Below, one piece after another: positions 7,720-15,786 of a stretch of 59,777 bases of DNA. A model generated the notes under the pieces. That model saw only the letters and a program-made list of their open reading frames with translations, was not told the DNA's origin and searched no databases. The position numbers and the translations under genes were made by a program. Source of the DNA: Chloroflexota bacterium (GTDB lineage Bacteria > Chloroflexota > Anaerolineae > Anaerolineales > Villigracilaceae); contig JACRBH010000097.1 of assembly GCA_016234535.1 (NCBI GenBank), positions 1-59,777 on the forward strand, in the 5' to 3' direction. How positions within the stretch are numbered: the stretch's first letter is position 1; each line of letters starts with the position of its first letter.

Positions 7720-8163
7720 CTAGTTGTCGCTAAAGGGGTGGATCAACATCACAGGAATATGCGCGTGGTGCAGTACCCTGTCTGCGACACTGCCCATTAA
7801 CCAGCGTTGAACGCCGGAATGCCCATGCGTAGACATGACGATCATATCCGCGTGGACCTCATCCGCGACCTTCAAGATCATATCCGGGATCGATCCTTCG
7901 CGCATGATGCTCGTGACTCGAATGCCATCTTTTGCCAGTTTGGCTGTTTCGAGTTCCAGGTATGTTTCCACCTCGTGCTCAGCCTCTTCAATGACTTTGT
8001 GTGCCAGGCTTGGGTTGCGCGCGAGGAAATCCAAACTTGGGGTCACTGGCACACTTAGAAGCACAATTTCTGCGCCTTCCGTTTTTGCCAGCGCCTCTGC
8101 ATGAGGCAGGACTGCTTCTGCAAGCTGCGAACCATCCAGCGGGACAAGAATCTTTTTGTACAT
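7720..8163 (-). CDS. Universal stress protein (UspA family)
   Basis: 147 residues from the ATG at 8163, preceded by AAAGGAGATGCACC. Rossmann-like ATP-binding fold: an N-terminal YKKILVPLDGSQLAE and a C-terminal STHGHSGVQRWLMGSVADRV. The latter corresponds to the G-2x-G-9x-G(S/T) nucleotide motif with the first Gly replaced by Ser, which is common in ATP-binding members. The role in stress survival is inferred from the family. It is monocistronic on the minus strand, divergent from the DUF72 gene, with a TTGAAT/TATAGT promoter (8212-8241). Confidence 0.93.
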   Translation of the reverse strand: MYKKILVPLDGSQLAEAVLPHAEALAKTEGAEIVLLSVPVTPSLDFLARNPSLAHKVIEEAEHEVETYLELETAKLAKDGIRVTSIMREGSIPDMILKVADEVHADMIVMSTHGHSGVQRWLMGSVADRVLHHAHIPVMLIHPFSDN

Positions 8164-8211
8164 GGTGCATCTCCTTTTGATCAAGCAAGACAGTACGAAA
8201 AGCCCATATAT

Positions 8212-8270
8212 ACTATAGCAAATTTCCATGTCTATATTCAAGTGGCATTTAAAATAAAGACGCGTATAAT
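8212..8270. promoter_or_regulatory. Divergent promoters for the stress protein and the DUF72 gene
   Basis: Minus strand: TTGAAT (8236-8241) and TATAGT (8212-8217) with an 18-nt spacer. Plus strand: TATAAT at 8265-8270, only 6 nt before the ATG at 8277, which implies a leaderless DUF72 transcript. Confidence 0.55.
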
Positions 8271-8276
8271 TTTGTC

Positions 8277-9155
8277 ATGAATTTATACTTGGGTTGTCCA
8301 GTTTGGTCGTTCAAGGGCTGGGTGGGGAATTTTTATCCCAAGGGCGCGAAGCCTGCGGAATTTTTGCGCGAGTATTCGCGCCGCCTCACAACCATCGAAG
8401 GCAACACAACTTTTTACGCCGTCCCCGCACAGAAGACAATTGAGCAATGGGCCGCCGAAACATCTGAGACGTTTCGGTTCTGCCCAAAGATTCCCAAGGC
8501 GATCAGCCATGAAGGCAAACTTGCGGATACCATTGACAGGGCGCATGGATTTGTGGATGTAATGCGACAACTCGGCACGCGGCTTGGGCCGATGTTTTTA
8601 CAACTTCCGCCTCGATATTCCCCGGGCCTGCTTGCTGACCTACAGGCATTTCTCGCCGTTTGGCCGCGTGACGTGCGCCTCGCGGTCGAAGTCCGCCATT
8701 TGGATTGGTTCGACCCTCCGCATGATGACGCGCTGAATCAATTGCTGTCAGCTCACAACATGGCGCGTGTGACGATAGACACCCGTCCGATACGGGACTT
8801 GCAGGGGGATGTGGTTTTGGCAGGATCAAGCTATGAGAGTTTGCTGGAAGCCCGGGTACGCAAACCAGATGTCCCCGTAGTCCCGAAGCGCACCGCCAAT
8901 TTTCTCTTCGTCAGATATATCGGTCATCCTGAATTAAAGTTCAATGTCGAATTCCTCGATGAGTGGGGAAGTTACTTCAGTTCGCAAATGAAAGCTGATG
9001 CCGATGTGTTCGCGTTCTGTCACTCGCCTGATAATTTAATCGCGCCGAATTTGTGCCGTGAAATCCACCAACGCGTAAGGAAGCAAATTGATATTCCCTC
9101 ATTGCCGTGGGATTCGATAAAGCCAAATATTCCTGAACAGCCGAGTTTATTTTAA
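8277..9155 (+). CDS. DUF72 domain protein
   Basis: 292 residues, the full length of the DUF72 (YecE) family, a TIM-barrel of unknown biochemical function. The N-terminal YLGCPVWSFKGWVGNFYP matches the family opening (GTSGWSY..W.G.FYP), followed by FYAVPAQKTIEQWA, RFCPKIPKAISHE, AVEVRHLDWF and VFAFCHSPDNLIAP. There is no signal peptide. The ATG is 6 nt after a TATAAT box with no Shine-Dalgarno, so translation is probably leaderless. The stop overlaps the end of the convergent GMC oxidoreductase gene by 9 nt. Confidence 0.9.
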   Translation: MNLYLGCPVWSFKGWVGNFYPKGAKPAEFLREYSRRLTTIEGNTTFYAVPAQKTIEQWAAETSETFRFCPKIPKAISHEGKLADTIDRAHGFVDVMRQLGTRLGPMFLQLPPRYSPGLLADLQAFLAVWPRDVRLAVEVRHLDWFDPPHDDALNQLLSAHNMARVTIDTRPIRDLQGDVVLAGSSYESLLEARVRKPDVPVVPKRTANFLFVRYIGHPELKFNVEFLDEWGSYFSSQMKADADVFAFCHSPDNLIAPNLCREIHQRVRKQIDIPSLPWDSIKPNIPEQPSLF

Positions 9156-10769
9156 TTTCGGTTTTATCTTACTCATCGCATATTCCGCCAGCGCGGTGAT
9201 GGTAAGTGACGGATTTACACCGGGGTTGGCGGGCATGATCGAACCGTCGATGATGTACATGCCATCATAATTGTGGACTTCAAAGTTTTCATTTACCACA
9301 CCCTCATCCGCAGTTTTGCCAATCGGCGCGCCGCCGAGAATGTGAGCGGTGGTCGGCAGTCCCAATAAATTTTCACCGATCGAACCAAGCGACACACCGT
9401 TGATGCGTTTTGCAAATTCACGCGTCACTTCGTGTGAGCCTTTCACTTGCGCGCCGATCTCGTAACCGGGTTCCTCATCCGCCACCATGCCGCTGCGAAA
9501 AAGCGTGAACAGGCTTCGCCCAATGCGGAAGCGCATTCGGTTATCGGCGTGCTGCATCACGAGCAGGATCGTTACATTGTGCGCCCAGCCCGGCAGCACC
9601 AGCGCTTTCAGGAAATCAAGGGGATGCGTCAGCGACCACCAGAAAAATTTCAAAAGGCGAATCGGCACACTCACATCGGTATCAATCAACGGCGCGGCAA
9701 GGAAGCGCATCAAGGATGATCCATCAGGGTAGCGCACTGGTTCGATCCGCGTGATCTCGTCATGATTATAGATGGATGAAATGGAAACGCCCTCCGAATA
9801 ATTAATATCCGACTTGCGGGCGACGCTTCCCAACAAAGCCTCTGAGTTGGTCCTGACCATGTGACCGAGTCTACGGGACAGTTTTGGCAGGCTGCCCTTC
9901 ACATCACGCAGGTTCAATAGTAGTTTCATCGTCCCCATCACACCCGCCGAGAAGATGATGTTCTTCGCATGGACGGTTTGCGTTCTCTTAAAGAGTTTGG
10001 TAGAGTCGCAGAAGGTAATTTCATAACGAGCATCAGACCTTTGACCTTCGACTTTCGACTTTTCATGGTCCACCGTCAACGGTCTAACATCTACGATTTC
10101 CACCTCAGCGCGAACCTCTGCCCCATTCTTCTCTGCAAAATATAAATAATTTTTCGGCAGCGTATTCTTGGCGTTGTGGCGGCATCCCACCATGCATCCG
10201 CCGCAGTGCTGACATCCCGCTCGCGCAGGGCCATCCCCATTGAAAAATGGATCAGGCACGGTCACGCCCGCTTCGCCGAAATATGCGCCCACATCCGTCG
10301 CGCGGAAGGTGTGCCCCATGCCGCGTTCTTCAGCCATTTCTTGCAACAGCAAATCAGCTTTCCATAATTTTGGATTGCGCGAAACGCCGAGCATTCTCTT
10401 GGCCGTTTCATAGTGTTGATGTAATACCTCGCCCCACTTCACATTTTGATTCCAGGCTGGCGTTGCAAATGTTTCATCGGTTGGGACTTCCAACACATTG
10501 GCATAGCCGAGACTCCCGCCGCCCACTCCCGCGCCATGCAAAACCATCACGCCTTTGAGAATGCTGATCTGCAAAATGCCATATGCGCGGATGGCGGGCA
10601 TCCAAACATATTTCCAATACTGCCAGTTGGATTTGGCAAAGTCTTTATCTTCGAATCGTTTTCCCTTTTCAAGGACAAGGACAGAATACCCTTTTTCAGT
10701 TAATCGCAATGCCGAAACACTTCCCCCGAAACCTGAACCAATGATCACATAATCGTAGACCTGAGTCAT
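9147..10769 (-). CDS. GMC-family FAD oxidoreductase, cholesterol-oxidase-like
   Basis: 540 residues from the ATG at 10769, chosen because GGAGGGCATT precedes it; an ATG 12 nt upstream lacks a site. The FAD Rossmann motif is VIIGSGFGGSVSAL (8-21). The C-terminal half has LPTTAHILGG, with the likely catalytic His, and DGSIMPANPGVNPSLTI, with the paired Asn, as in steroid and alcohol oxidases. A cysteine cluster Cys186-x2-Cys189-x2-Cys192-x3-Cys196 inside CQHCGGCMVGCRHNAKNT looks like an Fe-S site; I recall such clusters in ChoD-like members but cannot verify it. The segment 233-248 is encoded by an intergenic-type repeat phrase. The substrate is unknown. Confidence 0.88.
   Translation of the reverse strand: MTQVYDYVIIGSGFGGSVSALRLTEKGYSVLVLEKGKRFEDKDFAKSNWQYWKYVWMPAIRAYGILQISILKGVMVLHGAGVGGGSLGYANVLEVPTDETFATPAWNQNVKWGEVLHQHYETAKRMLGVSRNPKLWKADLLLQEMAEERGMGHTFRATDVGAYFGEAGVTVPDPFFNGDGPARAGCQHCGGCMVGCRHNAKNTLPKNYLYFAEKNGAEVRAEVEIVDVRPLTVDHEKSKVEGQRSDARYEITFCDSTKLFKRTQTVHAKNIIFSAGVMGTMKLLLNLRDVKGSLPKLSRRLGHMVRTNSEALLGSVARKSDINYSEGVSISSIYNHDEITRIEPVRYPDGSSLMRFLAAPLIDTDVSVPIRLLKFFWWSLTHPLDFLKALVLPGWAHNVTILLVMQHADNRMRFRIGRSLFTLFRSGMVADEEPGYEIGAQVKGSHEVTREFAKRINGVSLGSIGENLLGLPTTAHILGGAPIGKTADEGVVNENFEVHNYDGMYIIDGSIMPANPGVNPSLTITALAEYAMSKIKPKLK
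10031..10086. repeat. Phrase repeat inside the GMC coding region
   Basis: On the minus strand the coding sequence reads as short repeated words (AAAGTCG, AAGTCGAAGG, GTCAAAGGTC) preceded by CCGTTGACGGTGGACC. It encodes hydrophilic VDHEKSKVEGQRSDAR (residues 233-248) and is in frame. It resembles the quasi-periodic leader phrases elsewhere in this window. Confidence 0.55.
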
Positions 10770-10795
10770 AATGCCCTCCACGGCGAATTGATGCG

Positions 10796-10819
10796 ATTAT
10801 AACAAGAGCCATTGTTATA
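10796..10819 (-). promoter_or_regulatory. -10 box of the GMC gene overlapping a palindrome
   Basis: TATAAT on the minus strand (10796-10801) overlaps the perfect inverted repeat TATAACAA / TTGTTATA (10798-10819, 6-nt spacer). The overlap suggests an operator; no regulator is assigned. Confidence 0.5.
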
Positions 10820-10855
10820 GGCAGGTGGTTTATGAATATGGAAGGCCTTGAATCC

Positions 10856-10890
10856 AAAAGCCACCAGAGATTTTCATCCCGGTGGCTTTT
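10856..10890 (-). terminator. Terminator downstream of the DUF2383 gene
   Basis: AAAAGCCACC / GGTGGCTTTT stem (10 bp) with a 15-nt loop. It lies between the 3' end of the minus-strand DUF2383 gene and the GMC promoter, and is symmetric enough to work on either strand. Confidence 0.65.
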
Positions 10891-10904
10891 GATTATTACT
10901 CATC

Positions 10905-10980
10905 TTGCGCAAGTGTCGCTAACGCTCAGGGAATCACGGTCAGGTGCGTAACGTAAGGTGAGTTCTTAAAAGGTAACCTA
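10905..10980. repeat. Partial MITE-like element
   Basis: CGCTCAGGGAATCACGGTCAGGTGCGTAACGTAAGGTGAGTTCTTAA matches the right half of the elements at 49099-49232 and 24585-24835. The left half is missing. Confidence 0.6.
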
Positions 10981-10983
10981 TAT

Positions 10984-11934
10984 TCACGCAATCAATTCTT
11001 CCGCTCTGGCCTTTATCTTTACATTCTCCATAATTTGACCTATATCGGAAGTACGCAAGACCTTCACCTGCATCAAAAGCAGAATTCTTCCCTGCCTGGA
11101 GCTTTTATCGTAGGCATAAGCATCCTCTCCCGATATTCCTGTTCCAATTGCAAAACCCAACCCGGCCCCAATGAGCGAGCCTGCCAAAATACCTGCGAGG
11201 GCGATCAGGATTCCAATCGAAACTACAGGGGAAGGTATTGCGGATATTTCCTGGGCGGAGATTCCAGCCACGGCTCCGATCAGGCCTCCCCAGAGCGCTC
11301 CGCCAACAGAGCCGGATAAACTGGATTCAAAGACTGTGGCGCCTCTGGCCGTATAGAACTCGATGGCATCCTGAATTGACATTTTCTGAACTGACTCCAA
11401 TTGGAAACCGGCGTTCCCAAGTTCCTGCAATGCAGTGTTCGCGTTTTTCTCAGAATTGAATAACTGGACGATCAACAGCATCCCATCTTTTCCCCTGAGT
11501 TGCTGCATCTGTTCCACCACTCTTTTTACTTCAGCGAATTGCCGAGATACCAATTCCCAGGTCTTCAAGGGCAACTCCTTCTTTAACACAGCCTCATATG
11601 TTTTGACTGCCGCTCTTTCACCCACCATGATTTCATTCAGGATGATTTTTTCCCGTTCTTCATTCCCGGCAGCCAATGCAGAGAAGATATTGATACGTCC
11701 GCGATGCAGAACCCCGCGGAAACTGTTCCTGAACTTGAGATCATCACCGCCCAAACGCTGTATTTCAGCCAGTATTTCAGCCTTGAACCGTGACCTCTGC
11801 TGGGCATGGGACTTTAGCAGGAGTTTCAAGCCCTGATTGCTCACATTCGAAGCTGAAACGGCGTATCCCTTTTCACCCGCGTCGACGATTCGGTAAAGAT
11901 AGTTCAATGTTTTGACGACCTTTAAACTGCTCAT
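10984..11934 (-). CDS. DUF2383 (four-helix bundle) protein with C-terminal Gly-rich membrane domain
   Basis: 316 residues from the ATG at 11934, preceded by AAAAGGAGATATAAA. Residues about 2-115 look like DUF2383, a ferritin-like four-helix bundle (LKVVKTLNYLYRIVDAGEKGYAVSA, then HAQQRSRFKAEILAEIQRLGG). Residues about 195-275 are Gly/Ala-rich and hydrophobic (GGALWGGLIGAVAGIS, GILAGSLIGAGLGFAIGTGISG), like stress proteins with a glycine-zipper membrane insertion. The combination suggests a stress or envelope protein; metal binding is not evident. Monocistronic, with its own terminator. Confidence 0.65.
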   Translation of the reverse strand: MSSLKVVKTLNYLYRIVDAGEKGYAVSASNVSNQGLKLLLKSHAQQRSRFKAEILAEIQRLGGDDLKFRNSFRGVLHRGRINIFSALAAGNEEREKIILNEIMVGERAAVKTYEAVLKKELPLKTWELVSRQFAEVKRVVEQMQQLRGKDGMLLIVQLFNSEKNANTALQELGNAGFQLESVQKMSIQDAIEFYTARGATVFESSLSGSVGGALWGGLIGAVAGISAQEISAIPSPVVSIGILIALAGILAGSLIGAGLGFAIGTGISGEDAYAYDKSSRQGRILLLMQVKVLRTSDIGQIMENVKIKARAEELIA

Positions 11935-12058
11935 TTTATATCTCCTTTTCAACCTTTAAATTAGCGGTAACTGATCAAATTAAATTTCCTGCTTTTCAAT
12001 ACAGGATTGACGACATTGTAAAAAGCAATCTGGCTGCAAACCGGATTGCCCTGGAACG

Positions 12059-12460
12059 TTATTTATCGACAACGATCAATATGCCCTTCATGCCGGCTTC
12101 CATATGGCCCGGGGTTCCGCAGACAATTTCGTATGTGCCCGCTTCAGTGGGAGCCGTAAACGTGACCGTTTTGGATTGACCCGCTTCAACTTCCACTTCC
12201 CAGAAGATGTTACCTTCATCTTCATCGCCAAACTTGTCGCCTGCTGTTTGCCCGAGATTCATGATGACGTATTCATGAAGAACAGCCCCCACATTTTTTA
12301 TGCTGAACGTAATTTCCTCGCCTGCTAGAATGGTACTTTCCATTGGCTCATATTTAAAATCGGTCATACTGACATTTAATTTCGTGGGGGAACCTCCGCA
12401 GGCTGTCAACATAAGTGCCAGTCCGAGCATGGTAATAAGAATGATCCGTGCTCTTTTCAT
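12059..12460 (-). CDS. Cupredoxin-like copper lipoprotein
   Basis: 133 residues from the ATG at 12460, with GGAG about 11 nt upstream. A lipoprotein signal peptide ends in LMLTACGG, so it is anchored on the outer face of the membrane. The remainder is one cupredoxin domain with the type-1 copper ligands in order: His in VLHEYVIM, then Cys, His and Met in IVCGTPGHMEAGM. It resembles sulfocyanin/plastocyanin-like electron carriers or copper-binding proteins. The redox partner is unknown; no oxidase genes are adjacent. Confidence 0.88.
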   Translation of the reverse strand: MKRARIILITMLGLALMLTACGGSPTKLNVSMTDFKYEPMESTILAGEEITFSIKNVGAVLHEYVIMNLGQTAGDKFGDEDEGNIFWEVEVEAGQSKTVTFTAPTEAGTYEIVCGTPGHMEAGMKGILIVVDK

Positions 12461-12780
12461 TTCCTTCTCTGCTCCTCTTTTTAATAGCACCAATTTAGTC
12501 CAATTTACTACTTATACTCATGTCCTGTTGGAAGTTCAATCACCCTATGATTACTATTTAGGACTAATCAAGTACCATTTTTTTATTCAATTAATTTAAA
12601 AAGGGTTAACCCTTTGAAATTCAGGATAAGATGCCTGTTGCAAAAGTCAGCGGATATGGACAGCGCCTCCCCACAACGCCCGAAATTGATCCTATCCATT
12701 AGGGTGGGTCAACGGGATGGATTTGGCACTCCACCCTTTACTTCACGCAGACACATTGGGTTTGCATTACCGAGTTGGGT
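12461..12780. other. Intergenic region with a 16-bp perfect palindrome
   Basis: 320 nt without a credible gene. AT-rich sequence (12480-12600) probably holds the promoter of the cupredoxin gene. AAAGGGTTAACCCTTT at 12600-12615 is a perfect palindrome and a possible operator. The rest shows no recognisable feature. Confidence 0.5.
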
Positions 12781-12815
12781 AAAAAAACAGCCGCCAGCAT
12801 TGGCTGACGGCTTTG
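12781..12815 (-). terminator. Terminator of the UPF0175-kinase gene
   Basis: Read on the minus strand: stem AGCCG-CAGC / GCTG-CGGCT followed by a run of seven T. A near copy of this hairpin is at 15508-15537. Confidence 0.85.
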
Positions 12816-12842
12816 AAATAAACGGATATTTTGAGCGCTGTA

Positions 12843-13652
12843 TTAATGCGGCAGTGAAAAGCGAATCAGCATTCCATCCTCGGTCTCATCGATGGCTTCC
12901 ATTTTTCCGTCGTGCAACTTGATCAACGCTGTGCTGATGAATCCAAGCATGGCCGAATCCATCTCGGACTTGTCGCGCGATTTTTCGCCTGAACTTTGGA
13001 TGGAGAAGTTCAACCCGTTGGCATCCTCTCTGGCAGAGAGGGTGAGTGAACCCGTGGTCACACGGATGGCGGCATACGTCAGCAGGCCGGTGATGGCCTG
13101 ACTCAGGCGGATATCGTCCACATGGAAGATCGATGTGGAAACACTGATTTCAGTCGTCAATATTTTGGTGGGATTCTGTGCCTGCCAGCGCTCTGCGGCC
13201 TTGCCAATGAGGTTGGTCATATCACATTCATCGAGCGAGAGTTTGGTATACCCATTGTTCAGGCGGGCCATATCCACCAGATTATTCATCACAGCCAACA
13301 TGCGCTGACCGCCATTAAAGACCGTGGTCAGGTCTGCGGCCTGGGTCTCGTTGATGGGACCATCCATGCCTTTTACAACCACCCGCGAAAAGCCGATAAT
13401 GGCATTGAGCGGTGTTTTCAAATCGTGCGATGCCCATGAGAGAAAATCGTCAAGATCGAGATGACCAGTCTCGCGGTTACGCCAGGCCAACGTTTCGATT
13501 TCTGTGGCGTCCCCGGCCAGCGCCCGAGCCTGTTCCTCGTTCAACTTGTGCAGCTGATACAGGCGAATCGCCAATTCTGTTTTGGCTTCCTCCGCTGTCA
13601 GTTTTGCGGCTTCCAATAACTCGGTTGGGATTTCAAGAATGGTCATGTCCAT
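12843..13652 (-). CDS. UPF0175-like domain fused to a histidine kinase-like module
   Basis: 269 residues, cytoplasmic. Residues about 4-60 (ILEIPTELLEAAKLTAEEAK, then TELAIRLYQLHKLNEEQARALAG) match UPF0175, a VapB-like small helical domain. A dimerisation/phosphoacceptor H-box follows, FLSWASHDLKTPLNAIIGFS, with His76 and the usual HDLKTPL. The C-terminal part (about 145-269) is the size of an HATPase domain, but I cannot find clear N, G1 and G2 boxes, so ATP binding may be degenerate. No response regulator is adjacent. It could be a sensor kinase with a protein-binding input domain or a pseudokinase. Confidence 0.75.
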   Translation of the reverse strand: MDMTILEIPTELLEAAKLTAEEAKTELAIRLYQLHKLNEEQARALAGDATEIETLAWRNRETGHLDLDDFLSWASHDLKTPLNAIIGFSRVVVKGMDGPINETQAADLTTVFNGGQRMLAVMNNLVDMARLNNGYTKLSLDECDMTNLIGKAAERWQAQNPTKILTTEISVSTSIFHVDDIRLSQAITGLLTYAAIRVTTGSLTLSAREDANGLNFSIQSSGEKSRDKSEMDSAMLGFISTALIKLHDGKMEAIDETEDGMLIRFSLPH

Positions 13653-13803
13653 GGGAGTTTACCTGTGTGCTGAAATGGTCAAGTTGATGGAAGTATATCC
13701 TACGAAATGGGGGAGAGCGTATTAGGTTAACGTGAACGTGTTGAAGTGCATCCTGTTTGATAAATTTCTTCCCGGACGTACGCAGTTCCGTAAAGTCTTT
13801 GCC

Positions 13804-14421
13804 TCATAGGTTCATTGCCATTACCGTTTCTCGATAAGCGGCAATGACGATCATAAGGATTCCCAAACAAAGACAAAATATCTCGGAAGCCGATAAATTT
13901 ATATCTCGCAAGTTCTTGATTTTTTCACCCTTCCATTGCCGCAGGCTGTCATATTGAGTCAAACCGATATTTGCCGTAGCTGAAATCACAAGCACATATG
14001 CAAGCATTTCAACTCCTCCAATGCTCATGCCAAGAGCCATACCATCCCAGGCATTGAATTGTTTCAGGTCAGACGCGGAGAAAGAGTTGGTGCCGGAAAC
14101 CAGGCCGGATGTGATTCCCAGAATGACAGGGACAATGTAGCCTATTGGAATTCCTTTGAATTGCTGTAAATTGGTCAGCACACATACAACAACCACTGTG
14201 CCAAGATTGAAAAGCAACGTGAGTCCAAATTCCCCCCAAAACGAATTCGCCGAAGCGACAAATGAGCCAATCGCCGAATACGGACTGCCGCGCATGAAAC
14301 CTTCAGGAAGAAGATAATAGCCGGACAAGAAGGAAACCAAATTCAACAGTGAGTACAGCCCATAAAGCCATAAGATGCGTTTGAATATGTTCTCCTGCGA
14401 TTGAATTTGAGCCGTGTTCAT
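13804..14421 (-). CDS. Multi-pass membrane protein, 205 residues
   Basis: Start chosen at the ATG at 14421 after CAGGAAAAAAAC. About five hydrophobic segments: 13-33, 55-80, 88-108, 130-152 and 180-200. GFMRGSPYSAIGSFVASANSF and GIPIGYIVPVILGITSGLVSGTNSF resemble the SpoIIM-like/ABC-2-associated permease style, but I do not recognise a family with confidence. It lies 57 nt downstream of the winged-helix regulator and is probably the third gene of the unit controlled by the promoter at 15474-15501. Confidence 0.6.
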   Translation of the reverse strand: MNTAQIQSQENIFKRILWLYGLYSLLNLVSFLSGYYLLPEGFMRGSPYSAIGSFVASANSFWGEFGLTLLFNLGTVVVVCVLTNLQQFKGIPIGYIVPVILGITSGLVSGTNSFSASDLKQFNAWDGMALGMSIGGVEMLAYVLVISATANIGLTQYDSLRQWKGEKIKNLRDINLSASEIFCLCLGILMIVIAAYRETVMAMNL

Positions 14422-14478
14422 GTTTTTTTCCTGTTGATACCGCGCGCTCTCCATACTTTCCTGCCAGATTTGAAAGAA

Positions 14479-14814
14479 TTATTTGCCAGCCGAATCATCT
14501 TCCCATGCATCGGCGCTTTGTTTGATGGCGGCCAACTGTTCCCAATGCCGCTGAATTGCCGCAAGACCTTTCTTTGTGATCTTAAGTTGGGTGCTGGGTT
14601 TTTTGGCTATAAATTGTTTTTGGATATTTACGAGTCCCGCCTCCTCCAGTTTGGTCAGGTGAACTGACAGGTTGCCGTCGCTCATGCCAGTCAACCGCCG
14701 CAGGGAGAGGAAGTCTGCGCTTTCGCAGGCTGAGAGAGCGGTCAGGAGTGCCAGCCGTGCTGGTTCGTGGATGAGCTTGTCGAGGTTGGCGAGATATTCA
14801 AAGGGAGATGTCAT
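14479..14814 (-). CDS. Winged-helix transcriptional regulator (HTH_34/ArsR-like)
   Basis: 111 residues from the ATG at 14814, preceded by GAGGAGGCGAAACCAG. It overlaps the end of the preceding membrane protein gene by 17 nt, so it is translationally coupled. One winged-helix domain: LDKLIHEPARLALLTALSACESADFLSL, recognition helix GMSDGNLSVHLTKLEEAGLV, wing IQKQFIAKKPSTQLKITKKG. This family usually represses its own operon together with a small membrane protein. The palindrome at 15450-15464 just downstream of the promoter is the natural binding site. Confidence 0.88.
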   Translation of the reverse strand: MTSPFEYLANLDKLIHEPARLALLTALSACESADFLSLRRLTGMSDGNLSVHLTKLEEAGLVNIQKQFIAKKPSTQLKITKKGLAAIQRHWEQLAAIKQSADAWEDDSAGK

Positions 14815-15424
14815 CTGGTTTCGCCTCCTCAACTGGCAGGGCGCGGATGAGCCGCACATGTCCCCAGATTCCCGCGCCAACAAGCAGGATTCCAATAATC
14901 AGTAACATGCCCAGAACCTGGGATTGCATACCGATCATTTTCCACCAGTCCAGGCCGGTGAGAGGCAGCAGGCTAAGCATCAGGATCAAGATGGCTGCCA
15001 GCAGAGTTTCGGGGTAAAGGGAAAACGATCTTTCTTTGATGGAACTGGTTGCCCGCCAATAACTCTCGAACAACGCCGCGGCAAAGACCAGGCCAAGCAC
15101 GCTGAATGGCAGATCCAGCGCGGTATCCAGCCAGAATGCCAGCAAGGCCAGAATCATGAATAAAATGGAGACCAACATCTCCCATTTGCGTGTTTTAGGC
15201 GTCTGTTTTATACGGCCAAAAGTATTGGCGTAATAACGGTCAATCAGCCAATAGAGCAGGAAGGTTCCAATTAATGAATAGATTGGGCCGGATAAATCAC
15301 CCTGCTTATTCGTCGCCCACAGGGAGGAAAAAATGACCAGAATTCCAATGGGAACCATCTTGAGTCCCTGCAGGTTGGAATAGTTGGCCGCGATGAACTG
15401 AATTTGAGCATAACGATTTTGCAT
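14798..15424 (-). CDS. Multi-pass membrane protein paired with winged-helix regulator
   Basis: 208 residues from the ATG at 15424, preceded by GTGAGGTCAACT. About six hydrophobic segments (28-42, 52-68, 88-105, 112-128, 147-163 and 175-196), ending in a short charged tail. This size and pairing with an HTH_34 regulator is common in Gram-positive bacteria and Chloroflexota; the molecular function is unknown. First gene of a three-gene minus-strand unit with a consensus promoter. Confidence 0.75.
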   Translation of the reverse strand: MQNRYAQIQFIAANYSNLQGLKMVPIGILVIFSSLWATNKQGDLSGPIYSLIGTFLLYWLIDRYYANTFGRIKQTPKTRKWEMLVSILFMILALLAFWLDTALDLPFSVLGLVFAAALFESYWRATSSIKERSFSLYPETLLAAILILMLSLLPLTGLDWWKMIGMQSQVLGMLLIIGILLVGAGIWGHVRLIRALPVEEAKPDDISL

Positions 15425-15443
15425 AGTTGACCTCACTTTCTGT

Positions 15444-15501
15444 AAAGTGCTTTGTAATACAAAGTGCTTTTATATTATATACAGAAATAAGGGCTTGTCA
15501 A
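15444..15501 (-). promoter_or_regulatory. Consensus promoter with operator for the membrane protein/regulator operon
   Basis: Minus strand: TTGACA (15496-15501), 16-nt spacer, TATAAT (15474-15479), both exact consensus. Just downstream lie the 15-bp odd palindrome CTTTGTA-A-TACAAAG (15450-15464) and two direct AAAGTGCTTT repeats (15444-15453 and 15461-15470, plus strand). Position from about +4 to +24 fits a repressor roadblock site for the winged-helix regulator. Confidence 0.85.
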
Positions 15502-15507
15502 GATATG

Positions 15508-15537
15508 AAAAAAGCCGCCAGTATTTGCTGACGGCTT
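15508..15537 (-). terminator. Terminator upstream of the operon promoter
   Basis: AAAGCCG-C-CAG / CTG-A-CGGCTTT stem, followed on the minus strand by a run of T. It would stop transcripts from the LRR gene, whose 3' end is 250 nt away. The interval 15541-15786 shows nothing else recognisable. Confidence 0.75.
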
Positions 15538-15786
15538 TGGAATTCCATATGTTGTTTGCCACGCCGGTGTACAGGGTTCGTGACTTGTTGGTCATGATAT
15601 AGGCGTAGTTTCTTTGCTCATAATAACCTGCGCTATATCACACTTTATTTCATGACTCATGGTTATCCATCGGACGAATCCTATTCCCGATTATTTGATG
15701 GACTTTCATCGTCATCGTTCCATTGGACAGAGATATTCACGAAGGCTCAGGTTTGGATATGATGATTGTGCTGGGTATATATAAAG

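Noticed and set aside
8503..8829. 108-residue frame antisense to the DUF72 gene
   Set aside because: Low-complexity antisense product without a start signal.
12614..12922. 102-residue plus-strand frame
   Set aside because: Runs into the antisense of the kinase gene, contains a terminator hairpin and has no ribosome site.
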